A DNA stretch of 6,036 bases from assembly GCA_022614705.1 (NCBI GenBank), contig JAKEIB010000172.1, positions 1-6,036 of the forward strand, written 5' to 3'. The notes under the pieces are model-generated. The model did not search any database and had not been told where the DNA came from. It saw nothing but the letters and a program-made list of their open reading frames with translations. Positions 1-5,922 of the stretch are shown piece after piece; positions within the stretch are counted from its first letter, which is position 1; the number at the start of each line of letters is the position of its first letter. The DNA comes from Planctomycetota bacterium (GTDB lineage Bacteria; Planctomycetota; Planctomycetia; Pirellulales; Lacipirellulaceae). The translations under genes and the position numbers were made by a program.

Positions 1-179
1 GCGCCTACGCTCATGGCGCGCGCCTTGTCCCATGATATTATGTACTTGTCCAGGCCAATGTTGCAGATTTATTGCGATGGGCCATATCGACGAAAGTTTT
101 CAATACGCGCAGCTAATTCCATTCTCTCTGTGATCTCTGTACTGCAAACGTTAGATTTTTGCGCACGGCGCGCGCATTC
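1..179. other. Left-edge stretch without a convincing gene
   Basis: I see no supported gene here. One + strand frame is open from base 1 to a TAA at 181-183, but its roughly 60-residue translation has no recognisable motif, and it runs into the repeat zone. A short CTCTGTGATCTCTGT stretch (about 126-140) resembles the CTCTGTG/CTCCGTG words of the repeats further on, so it may be decayed repeat. The promoter of the PLP gene could lie here, but I cannot point to a clear one. Confidence 0.4.
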
Positions 180-234
180 GTAACACGGACTTCAGTCCGT
201 CAGTCCGCCACGGACGGACTGAAGTCCGTGCTAC
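180..234. repeat. Palindromic repeat with a perfect 17-bp stem
   Basis: Bases 184-200 (CACGGACTTCAGTCCGT) and 214-230 are a perfect inverted repeat around a 13-nt loop. The arms extend to 180-200 and 214-234 with one mismatch (GTAACAC against GTGCTAC). Hairpins of this ACGGACTTCAGTCCGT type are, from memory, dispersed REP-like intergenic elements of planctomycetes. No T-run follows on the + strand, so a classic intrinsic terminator is unlikely. The hairpin ends directly against a second repeat fragment at 235-280. Confidence 0.8.
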
Positions 235-280
235 TTAGTTGCGGCTCCGCCGCGCCAGGATCTCCGTGCCCTCCGTGGCT
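235..280 (-). repeat. Inverted fragment of the intergenic repeat family
   Basis: Read on the - strand, this stretch has a CCACGGAGGGCACGGAG segment followed by TGGCGCGGCGGAGCCGCAAC (238-257). The latter matches 19 of 20 bases of the corresponding part of the 114-bp module found three times later in the window, which has GTA where this copy has GGA. It is therefore a partial, diverged copy in the opposite orientation. It ends less than 25 bases before the PLP gene and probably forms part of that gene's leader. Confidence 0.65.
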
Positions 281-297
281 TGACGAAAGTGTATTTG

Positions 298-1788
298 ATG
301 AATGTCAACGAAGCAACTTTGTCGAGGTTGGTCGAGCTGTTTCGCGAGCGGCGGATATTGTTGCCGACGTTTGCCCAATTGCGCGATCCGCAGTCGGTGC
401 CGGAGAAGATCAAACGGCGACTTAAGAACGTCGGTCTGTGGGACGTCGATCCGGTAAATCTGTTTCGCATTACTTGGAAAAACCAGCCAGTCGAGCGCGG
501 CGGGCTGTTCAATCAGGGGAACTGGATCGAGTTTCCGCCGGCGCTTACGGGTGTCGATACCCGGATTATTGGGCTGCTGGGTAAGTTCTTTCCCACGGGA
601 GCGCACAAGGTCGGCGCCGCGTTTGGCTGCCTCGTGCCGAAGCTTGTAAGCGGTGAATTCGACCCGACGCGGCACAAAGCCGTGTGGCCCAGCACGGGCA
701 ACTTCTGCCGCGGCGGAGCGTTCGATTCGGCACTCGTGGGTTGTACGGCCGTCGCCATCCTGCCCGAGGAAATGAGCCGCGAACGGTTCGCCTGGCTCAA
801 GGAGATCGGCGCCGAGGTGATTCCGACGCCCGGATGCGAATCAAACGTGAAAGAGATATACGACAAGTGCTGGGAAATCCGCCGCACGCGGCCCGACTGC
901 GTGATCTTCAACCAATTCGAGGAATTTGGCAACGCGGCGTGGCATTACCACGTGACAGGAAAAACGATTCAGGAAATTTTCAATGAGTTGAGCAACGATT
1001 CCCCTCCCTTGCAGGGAGGGGTGAGGGGAGGGTCTTCGCTGCGACTAGCCGGCTACGTGTCCGCAACCGGTAGCGCAGGCACCATCGCGGCCGGCGATTA
1101 TCTGCGAACCGTTCATCCGCAAGTTCGCGTCGTGGCCACGGAAGCGTTGCAATGCCCCACGCTATACCAGCTCGGCTTCGGCGGTCATCGCATCGAGGGA
1201 ATCGGGGACAAGCACGTCCCGTGGATTCACAACGTGCGCAATACCGACATGGTTGCGGCAATCGATGATGAGCAATGCCTCGCGTTGTTCCGCCTGTTCA
1301 ACGACCCGGCCGGCCAGACGCTGCTCAATCACCGCATATCGGATGACATTATTCACCAGTTGCCGCTCGTGGGCATCTCGGGTATTTGCAACTTGGTGGC
1401 AGCAATTAAAGCGGCAAAATACTACGACATGGACGGCCGCGACGTGATTTTCACTTGCCTGACCGATTCGGCCGGCCTTTACGCCAGCCGCCTGGAAGAG
1501 CTCGCCGCCCAACACGGGAGATACACGCCGGAGCGCGCCGCGTACGACCAGGCCCGATACCTCGACGGAATCGTCACCGACCACCTGCGCGAGCTGACGT
1601 ACCAGGACCGCAAGGCGCTGCACAACTTCAAATACTTCACGTGGGTTGAGCAACAAGGCCGCACGGCCGACGAATTGCGCGAACTTTGGCAACCGGAATT
1701 CTGGGACCGCACGTTCGCGCAGGTCGATGAATGGGACAAGCAGATCGAGGCGTTCAATGAGCGCACCGGGGTACTCAATTTAATCTGA
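298..1788 (+). CDS. PLP-dependent fold-type II enzyme (cysteine synthase/threonine synthase-like) of the ssnA/ygeW neighbourhood
   Basis: This is a 496-residue cytoplasmic enzyme of the tryptophan-synthase-beta (fold-type II) PLP class. Numbering from ATG 298, GAHKVGAAFG holds the presumed Schiff-base Lys104. STGN at 132-135 is the asparagine loop, and GSAGT at 258-262 is the probable phosphate-binding glycine loop. Family members of this long form, with a VGLWDVDPVNLFRITWKN-like N-terminal region, are remembered next to ssnA, yqeA and ygeW homologues. That placement suggests a lyase or deaminase step on an amino-acid-like intermediate, perhaps replacing YgeX (diaminopropionate ammonia-lyase), but the motifs are not those of YgeX and the reaction is unknown. 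An in-frame repeat insertion adds about 11-13 residues at 235-247. I chose ATG 298 because the alternatives, TTG 280 and GTG 289, sit in or against repeat sequence; a weak GAAAG lies at 284-288. ssnA follows on the same strand after 261 bp of repeat. Confidence 0.85.
   Translation: MNVNEATLSRLVELFRERRILLPTFAQLRDPQSVPEKIKRRLKNVGLWDVDPVNLFRITWKNQPVERGGLFNQGNWIEFPPALTGVDTRIIGLLGKFFPTGAHKVGAAFGCLVPKLVSGEFDPTRHKAVWPSTGNFCRGGAFDSALVGCTAVAILPEEMSRERFAWLKEIGAEVIPTPGCESNVKEIYDKCWEIRRTRPDCVIFNQFEEFGNAAWHYHVTGKTIQEIFNELSNDSPPLQGGVRGGSSLRLAGYVSATGSAGTIAAGDYLRTVHPQVRVVATEALQCPTLYQLGFGGHRIEGIGDKHVPWIHNVRNTDMVAAIDDEQCLALFRLFNDPAGQTLLNHRISDDIIHQLPLVGISGICNLVAAIKAAKYYDMDGRDVIFTCLTDSAGLYASRLEELAAQHGRYTPERAAYDQARYLDGIVTDHLRELTYQDRKALHNFKYFTWVEQQGRTADELRELWQPEFWDRTFAQVDEWDKQIEAFNERTGVLNLI
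1000..1032. repeat. Palindromic repeat inserted in frame inside the PLP gene
   Basis: CCCCTCCCT (1001-1009) and AGGGAGGGG (1013-1021) form a perfect 9-bp stem with a TGC loop. A further GAGGGGAGGG follows at 1023-1032. In the reading frame this gives SPPLQGGVRGG, between IFNELSND and the strand leading into the phosphate-binding loop (LRLAGYVSATGSAGT). The word PPLQGGVRGG recurs in unrelated predicted proteins and in intergenic DNA of several phyla, as I remember it, which marks it as a mobile repeat and not part of the family. The gene stays open, so the insertion is probably tolerated as a surface loop. Confidence 0.75.
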
Positions 1789-1802
1789 TTCGGGATTTGT
1801 TT

Positions 1803-2044
1803 TTCACCACAGAAGACTTGGCGCGGCGTAGCCGCAACCAAATTGTCTACTTGGAGTTACGTCTATTTCATTTGAAAATTTGTGCGGCGTGCAAAGAAAC
1901 GAAACATTAGTTTCACAGAGGTCACGGAGGCAATCAAGACAAGGAGAAGGGGAGACAAGGTGACAAGGAGAGACGATGTATCAAATCTCCTTGTCTCCTT
2001 GTCTTTTTCGACTCTGTGCCCTCCGTGCCCTCCGTGGTAAATCA
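1803..2044 (+). repeat. Intergenic repeat element, copy 1 (complete, nested palindrome)
   Basis: This 242-bp element fills nearly the whole gap between the PLP gene and ssnA. It begins with TTCACCACAGAAG and ends with CCGTGGTAAATCA, whose complement (TTTACCACGG) resembles the start, so the ends are imperfect inverted repeats. Bases 1803-1916 are the 114-bp module shared with two later copies. CACAGAGGTCACGGAGG (1914-1930) then pairs with 2020-2036 at 15 of 17 positions and encloses an 18-bp hairpin (1954-2003). It encodes no protein I would accept. Its end lies only 5 bp before the ssnA start codon, so it must form the 5' leader of ssnA and possibly its promoter region. Confidence 0.85.
1954..2008 (+). 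terminator. Possible intrinsic terminator hairpin within repeat copy 1
   Basis: The arms GACAAGGTGACAAGGAGA (1954-1971) and 1986-2003 pair at 17 of 18 positions around a 14-nt loop and are followed directly by TTTTT (2004-2008) on the + strand. The shape is terminator-like and would separate PLP-gene transcription from ssnA. The stem is part of a repeat, is only moderately GC-rich and is shortened in copy 2, so its role is uncertain. Confidence 0.4.
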
Positions 2045-2049
2045 AACGC

Positions 2050-3375
2050 ATGTCTACTTTCTTTCGCGACGCGTTACTTGTTCAACTTGATCCAGCGCGG
2101 GTCGATGCCGGGAATTTGCGAGTTGCGGACGGCCGCATTGTCAACGTCGGACCGAATATCGTCACCGAGCCCGGCGATGAAAATGTCGAATGCGGCGGCG
2201 CCGTGCTCATGCCGGGGTTGGTGAACGGCCACACGCATCTTTACTCAGCGTTGGCGGCCGGGATGCCGGCGCCGCTGCGTGCGCCGCGGAACTTCCATGA
2301 AATTCTGGAATTCGTGTGGTGGCGGCTCGATCGAGCCCACACACTAGAAAGTGTCGCGGTCAGCGGGCTGATTGGTGCGCTGGCGGCACTGCGCTGCGGC
2401 ACGACGACGCTGATCGATCACCACGCGTCGCCAAACGCGATTGACGGGAGTCTATCAGCACTCGAATCGGGCATCGCCGAAGTCGGTTGCCGCGGCGTCT
2501 TGTGTTACGAAGTCACCGACCGCAACCGACGCGACGAAGCCAGCCAAGGTCTCGCGGAAGGCGAGCGATACGCGAAGTCATGTGCCGAGCGGCCCGATGG
2601 TCGATTCGCCACAACGGTCGGCGCGCATGCAAGTTTCACGCTCGACGAGAACTCACTGGTCGGTTGCGTCGATCTCGCCCGGCAGTTGGGTCTCGGTGTG
2701 CACATTCACGCGGCCGAGGATCCAGTCGACGAGCGGATCACGCGCGAGCGTTTCGGCTGCGGGCTGATGGATAGATTCGAGCGCGTCGGGCTGCTCGATG
2801 TGCCGAGGACCATCCTCGCTCATTGCACTCACTTTTCCGACGGGGATTTTGTCGCAGTTAATGAACGGAGCGATACGGTTTCAATCGCCCACAATCCCAG
2901 CTCGAACATGAACAATGGCATCGGTTACACGCCCGTCGTAAAACTCACAAAGCCACCGCAATTGGGCACCGACGGCATCGGCGCCGACATGTGGCGCGAG
3001 GCCCGAATTGCCGAGTTCAAAAGCCACGACGCCGGTTTGCCAATCCCGTTCGGACATTCGCTTAAGATGCTGGCCCAATCGGCCCGCTTCGCCTCGAACG
3101 CGCTCGGCGTAAGACTCGGTGTGCTGGAAACCGGCGCGGCTGCTGACCTGGTATTGACGAACTATCGCCCCGCAACACCACTCACCGCCGACAATTTAGC
3201 CGGGCATTTTCTGTTTACAATGGGCCCGGAATTCGTCCGTGACGTGATGGTGGGCGGCTGGTGGGCAATGCGCAAAGGCCACGTCGTCACCTGTGACGAA
3301 CCGGCGATTCGCGCTCGATCCGTCGAAGTCGCCCGCGCGCTCTATGAACGAATGGCCGAGGTGCCGAGAAAATAA
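2050..3375 (+). CDS. ssnA: SsnA-like aminohydrolase (amidohydrolase superfamily)
   Basis: At 441 residues this is close to the E. coli SsnA length of about 442. It is a cytoplasmic metal-dependent hydrolase of the guanine deaminase/chlorohydrolase group. An N-terminal beta segment (about 1-55) precedes the TIM barrel. The metal-site signature is visible: GLVNGHTH with His61 and His63, HIHAAE with His220 and Glu223 (HxxE, the proton-shuttle type), LAHCTH with His258 and His261, and LGTDG with Asp308. The C-terminal part (GAAADLVL, GGWWAMRKGHVV) is the returning beta segment typical of the superfamily. All key residues are present, so it should be active as a deaminase or similar hydrolase; the substrate of SsnA is not settled to my knowledge. 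The start ATG 2050 gives the expected N-terminus, but no Shine-Dalgarno site precedes it. Its position beside the PLP, carbamate kinase and YgeW-like genes supports SsnA over generic guanine deaminase. Confidence 0.88.
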   Translation: MSTFFRDALLVQLDPARVDAGNLRVADGRIVNVGPNIVTEPGDENVECGGAVLMPGLVNGHTHLYSALAAGMPAPLRAPRNFHEILEFVWWRLDRAHTLESVAVSGLIGALAALRCGTTTLIDHHASPNAIDGSLSALESGIAEVGCRGVLCYEVTDRNRRDEASQGLAEGERYAKSCAERPDGRFATTVGAHASFTLDENSLVGCVDLARQLGLGVHIHAAEDPVDERITRERFGCGLMDRFERVGLLDVPRTILAHCTHFSDGDFVAVNERSDTVSIAHNPSSNMNNGIGYTPVVKLTKPPQLGTDGIGADMWREARIAEFKSHDAGLPIPFGHSLKMLAQSARFASNALGVRLGVLETGAAADLVLTNYRPATPLTADNLAGHFLFTMGPEFVRDVMVGGWWAMRKGHVVTCDEPAIRARSVEVARALYERMAEVPRK

Positions 3376-3521
3376 TGCGCGTATATTTCACCACAGAGGA
3401 CTTGGCGCGGCGTAGCCGCAACCAAATTGTCTACTTGGAGTTACGTCTATTTCATTTGAAAATTTGCGCGGCGTGCAAAGAAACGAAACATTAGTTTCAC
3501 AGAGGTCACGGAGGCGATCAA

Positions 3522-3577
3522 GACAAGGAGAAACGATGTATCAAATCTCCCTGTCTCCGCCCTCTCCTTGTCTTTTT
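3522..3577 (+). terminator. Possible terminator hairpin within repeat copy 2
   Basis: GACAAGGAGA (3522-3531) pairs perfectly with TCTCCTTGTC (3563-3572), followed by TTTTT (3573-3577). It lies downstream of ssnA, where a terminator is expected. The loop of about 31 nt is long, and the hairpin is the reduced counterpart of the one in copy 1, so efficient termination is doubtful. Confidence 0.3.
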
Positions 3578-3598
3578 CGACTCCGTGTTCTCTGTGGT

Positions 3599-3775
3599 CT
3601 AGTTTCGCACTTTTTTCAGGCTTGACAGCACCAGTTTTCCGAGGCTTTTTCATCATTCACGGAATTTCGACGAGTCTTGATAGGGTTCGCCGAAGTGCGA
3701 ATGAGCAAAAAACTCGCGTTTTCCTGCACTGTTGCGATTTATGCTTCAGAAAAAGTGCGAAACTCGACCTGTGCA
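3599..3775. mobile_element. Possible small non-autonomous insertion inside repeat copy 2
   Basis: This segment is absent from copy 1. It is flanked by CTCTGTGGT at 3590-3598 and again at 3776-3784, a 9-bp direct repeat that could be a target duplication. AGTTTCGCACTTTTT (3601-3615) and its exact complement (3750-3764) form near-terminal inverted repeats, extending to 19 of 20 matches (3596-3615 with 3750-3769). No credible protein is encoded. The right arm stops some 9 bases short of the direct repeat, and the CTCTGTG word is itself repetitive in this family, so the direct repeats might be native to the element. Confidence 0.4.
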
Positions 3776-3787
3776 CTCTGTGGTAAA

Positions 3788-4750
3788 TCACTCCCGCACG
3801 ATCCGCGTGCCGCATTTGCCGTCAAGGGCGTCGGCGAAGCGGTTGACGTGGGCGATGATGGCCACAGCATCTTGGTGCGGGGAGCAGCGGACAAAGTCGA
3901 TGGCCGTTTCGATTTTCGGACGCATCGAGCCGGCGCCGAATTGGCCGGCTTTCAGGTGCGTTTCAGCTTCATCGGCACTGATCTGTTCCAGCCGCCGCTC
4001 GTTCGGTTTTCCGAAGTTGATGCACGCGTATTCCACGGCTGTGAGAATCACGAGCGCTGGCGCGTGAAGGTGCCGCGCGAGCAGGCCCGTCGTGCGGTCC
4101 TTGTCGATCACCGCGGCAACGCCTCGCACTCGGCCCAGCGAATCGACGGCCACAGGAATTCCGCCGCCGCCGCAACAGACGACGATCTGCCCGACGTCGA
4201 CCAGCCGCTCGATAGCCGGCATCTCGATGATCTTGCGCGGTAACGGCGACGGCACGACGCGGCGAAACCGTCCGCCGCCTTCATCGCGCACTTGCCAGCC
4301 GTCTCTTACGCGGTGCGACTCAGCTTGGGCCGAGGTAAGCCCCGGTCCAATTGCCTTGTTTGCATCCTGAAACGCCGGATCATCGGCGTCGACCATTACG
4401 GTCGTGACGACCGCCGTGACGTCGCAAGTTAGATTGCGCCGGTTCATGGCGTTCGACAAGCACTGGGCGATCATGTAGCCCATGCCGGCCTGCGTGTCGG
4501 CGACGCAGACCTCCAGCGGAATCGGGTACAACTCGCTGCGGGCCAGTTCGACCCGTCGCAGAATGTTGCCCACCTGCGGCCCATTGCCGTGCGTCACGAT
4601 AAGCTGGTAGCCGCGTTCGATGGCGTCGCACAAGACCTCGGCCGTTTCGCTCACCTGCGCGAACTGCTCGTCGATCGTGCCCTGTTTATCCGCGGCACTG
4701 ATGGCGTTTCCGCCCAGGGCGACGACGAGGCGTTTGCGGATGTCGGGCAT
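3788..4750 (-). CDS. arcC: Carbamate kinase (ArcC/YqeA family)
   Basis: This kinase transfers phosphate from carbamoyl phosphate to ADP, giving ATP plus carbamate, which decays to ammonia and CO2. The 320 residues are close to the usual 300-315. Motifs in order are ALGGNA (11-16), THGNGPQVG (53-61), KAIGP (132-136), RRVVPSPLP (163-171), CCGGGGIPV (192-200), DKD with Lys217, LTAVEYACINFGKP (236-249) and FGAGSMRPKI (271-280). All belong to the amino-acid-kinase-fold carbamate kinases, and nothing essential looks lost. I chose ATG 4750 (MPDIRKRLVVALGGNA); GTG 4774 would add eight residues not expected in the family. Neither start has a good ribosome site. It lies 114 bp downstream of the YgeW-like gene and is probably co-transcribed with it, using its carbamoyl phosphate. 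The name yqeA would fit the context equally well. The TGA stop falls in the end of repeat copy 2. Confidence 0.93.
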   Translation of the reverse strand: MPDIRKRLVVALGGNAISAADKQGTIDEQFAQVSETAEVLCDAIERGYQLIVTHGNGPQVGNILRRVELARSELYPIPLEVCVADTQAGMGYMIAQCLSNAMNRRNLTCDVTAVVTTVMVDADDPAFQDANKAIGPGLTSAQAESHRVRDGWQVRDEGGGRFRRVVPSPLPRKIIEMPAIERLVDVGQIVVCCGGGGIPVAVDSLGRVRGVAAVIDKDRTTGLLARHLHAPALVILTAVEYACINFGKPNERRLEQISADEAETHLKAGQFGAGSMRPKIETAIDFVRCSPHQDAVAIIAHVNRFADALDGKCGTRIVRE

Positions 4751-4834
4751 GGAAATGTAGTAGGCGCCGGGCACCCGCCGCAGCGGGTCAGTGTGCCGTA
4801 ACCTTATTTGCGAGGCAGCGTGGATTGCCGGTGC

Positions 4835-4863
4835 TGCTACGGCACGCGGAGCGTGCCTGCTAC
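4835..4863. repeat. Short palindromic repeat between ygeW and the carbamate kinase gene
   Basis: GGCACGC (4841-4847) and GCGTGCC (4851-4857) form a perfect 7-bp stem around GGA. TGCTAC occurs on both sides (4835-4840 and 4858-4863) as a direct repeat. On the - strand it reads GTAGCAGGCACGCTCCGCGT and onward, a word I remember as frequent between planctomycete genes. It sits 1 bp beyond the ygeW stop codon, so it would form a hairpin in the intergenic mRNA. There is no U-run, so it is more likely a REP-like or stabilising structure than a terminator. Confidence 0.65.
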
Positions 4864-4864
4864 A

Positions 4865-5896
4865 TCAGAACGGTCGCTCGCGCATCGTGCAGGCCATGAT
4901 CGCCTTGGCGGTGTGCAAGCGGTTCTCGGCTTCGGGGAAAACGATCGATTGCGGACCGTCGATCACGGCGTCGGTCACTTCCGAGCCGCGGTCGGCGGGC
5001 AGGCAGTGCATGTAAACGGCCGACTTCTTGGCGAGCTTCATGCGCTTCTCGTCGCAAATCCAGTTCTTGTATTTCGCGTTGATCGCGAGGCACGCTTTCT
5101 GGTTGTCCGCGACTTCTTCCTTGGTTTTCGCCTGCTGGCGGGCCAGCATGAGGTCGTAAACGCCCCAGCTCTTGGGATACACGATGTCGGCGTCTTTGAA
5201 CGCGGCATCCATGTCGTCGACGATCTCGAACTTGCCGCCGCTCTTGGCCGCGTTCGACTTGGCCGCTTCCACGGTGCGGTCGATCAGTTTGTACCCGGGC
5301 GGGTGAGCGAGCAAAACCTGCATGCCAAACCGCGTCATCAGCGTGATGAGCCCCTGCGGCACGCTGAGCGGCTTGGCGTATGACGGCGCGAACGCCCAAC
5401 TCACGGCAATCTTGAGGCCTTTCAGGTTGGCGCCGAATTTTTCGCGGATCGTCATAATGTCGGCCAGCGCTTGCGTCGGATGATCGGCGTCGCACTGCAT
5501 GTTGATGATTGGCACGTTGGCGGCGGCCGCCATCTTCCGCATGTAGGTGTTGCCTTCGTTGAGCACGAGATCGTGTCGGATGCAGATGCCGTGGCCCATC
5601 GCGGCGAGAATCTTGCCAGTGTCCTCGGGCGTCTCGCCGTGGCTGATTTGCGTGGCGTCGGAATCGAGAAAATGCGCGTGGCCGCCGAGCTGCGTCATGC
5701 CGGCTTCGAACGCATTTCGCGTGCGCGTCGACTTATCGAAGAACAAGAGAAACGCGGTTTGATGCGGCAACAACAGCGTCGGCTCGCCGCGATGATACTT
5801 GTTCTTGAGCTCGGTCGCCGTATTCAGCAGGAGTTCGAGCTCGTCGTTCGCCAAGTCCTGCGTCTCGATGTAGTCTTTACCCTTCAGGTTGGCCAT
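4865..5896 (-). CDS. ygeW: Knotted carbamoyltransferase, YgeW type
   Basis: This cytoplasmic enzyme belongs to the aspartate/ornithine carbamoyltransferase superfamily. The carbamoyl-phosphate site is clear: STRTR (56-60), HPTQALAD (139-146) and HCLP (297-300). SWAFAPSYAKPLSVPQG (166-182) is the proline-rich segment that separates YgeW and other knotted transcarbamylases from ordinary OTCases, and its wording is YgeW-like, not like acetylornithine carbamoyltransferase (WTYHPKPL). At 343 residues it is shorter than my recollection of E. coli YgeW (about 396), but both domains are complete. In catabolism it should run towards phosphorolysis of a ureido compound, supplying carbamoyl phosphate to the adjacent kinase; the natural substrate cannot be deduced. 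ATG 5896 begins MANLKGKDYIETQDL, a natural start for the fold; upstream there is only a weak GAAAG about 14 bases away. It appears to be the first gene of a two-gene - strand unit whose promoter lies near or in repeat copy 3. Confidence 0.9.
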   Translation of the reverse strand: MANLKGKDYIETQDLANDELELLLNTATELKNKYHRGEPTLLLPHQTAFLLFFDKSTRTRNAFEAGMTQLGGHAHFLDSDATQISHGETPEDTGKILAAMGHGICIRHDLVLNEGNTYMRKMAAAANVPIINMQCDADHPTQALADIMTIREKFGANLKGLKIAVSWAFAPSYAKPLSVPQGLITLMTRFGMQVLLAHPPGYKLIDRTVEAAKSNAAKSGGKFEIVDDMDAAFKDADIVYPKSWGVYDLMLARQQAKTKEEVADNQKACLAINAKYKNWICDEKRMKLAKKSAVYMHCLPADRGSEVTDAVIDGPQSIVFPEAENRLHTAKAIMACTMRERPF

Positions 5897-5922
5897 CGCT
5901 TATTCGCTTTCAAGTTGAACTA

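Larger units (their letters stand above)
3387..3790 (+). repeat. Intergenic repeat element, copy 2 (with internal insertion)
   Basis: This element occupies the gap between the convergent ssnA and carbamate kinase genes. Bases 3387-3500 differ from copy 1 at two of 114 positions. The following CACAGAGGTCACGGAGG arm and the ACGATGTATCAAATCTCC centre are also shared, but the GACAAGG-rich left arm is about 24 nt shorter and the right arm slightly longer, as expected from slippage. TTCACCACAGAG (3387-3398) is matched at 11 of 12 positions by the complement of 3777-3788. Unlike copy 1, about 177 extra bases (3599-3775) come before the shared end GTGGTAAATCA (3780-3790). Its last three bases are the stop codon of the carbamate kinase gene on the other strand. 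Confidence 0.82.

Noticed and set aside
1..183. Open + strand frame from the window edge to TAA at 181-183, possibly the end of an upstream gene
   Set aside because: The translation has no family motif and its final part reads through repeat-like DNA.
280..297. TTG 280 as the start of the PLP gene
   Set aside because: It lies at the edge of the repeat fragment CCCTCCGTGG; ATG 298 gives a natural start. It is not fully excluded.
1863..2051. Short - strand open frames in the repeats (1863-2051 and 3447-3656) sharing a C-terminus FRFFARRxNFQMK
   Set aside because: The shared ending is only the translation of the 114-bp module; the rest diverges with the repeat arms, and there is no ribosome site or recognisable domain.
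3677..4243. A 188-codon + strand frame over the carbamate kinase gene
   Set aside because: It is the antisense shadow of a clearly recognised gene and has no motifs of its own.
4808..5383. Long + strand frames opposite ygeW (4808-5383 and 5471-5995)
   Set aside because: These are GC-rich antisense shadows; the - strand frame carries the full carbamoyltransferase signature.
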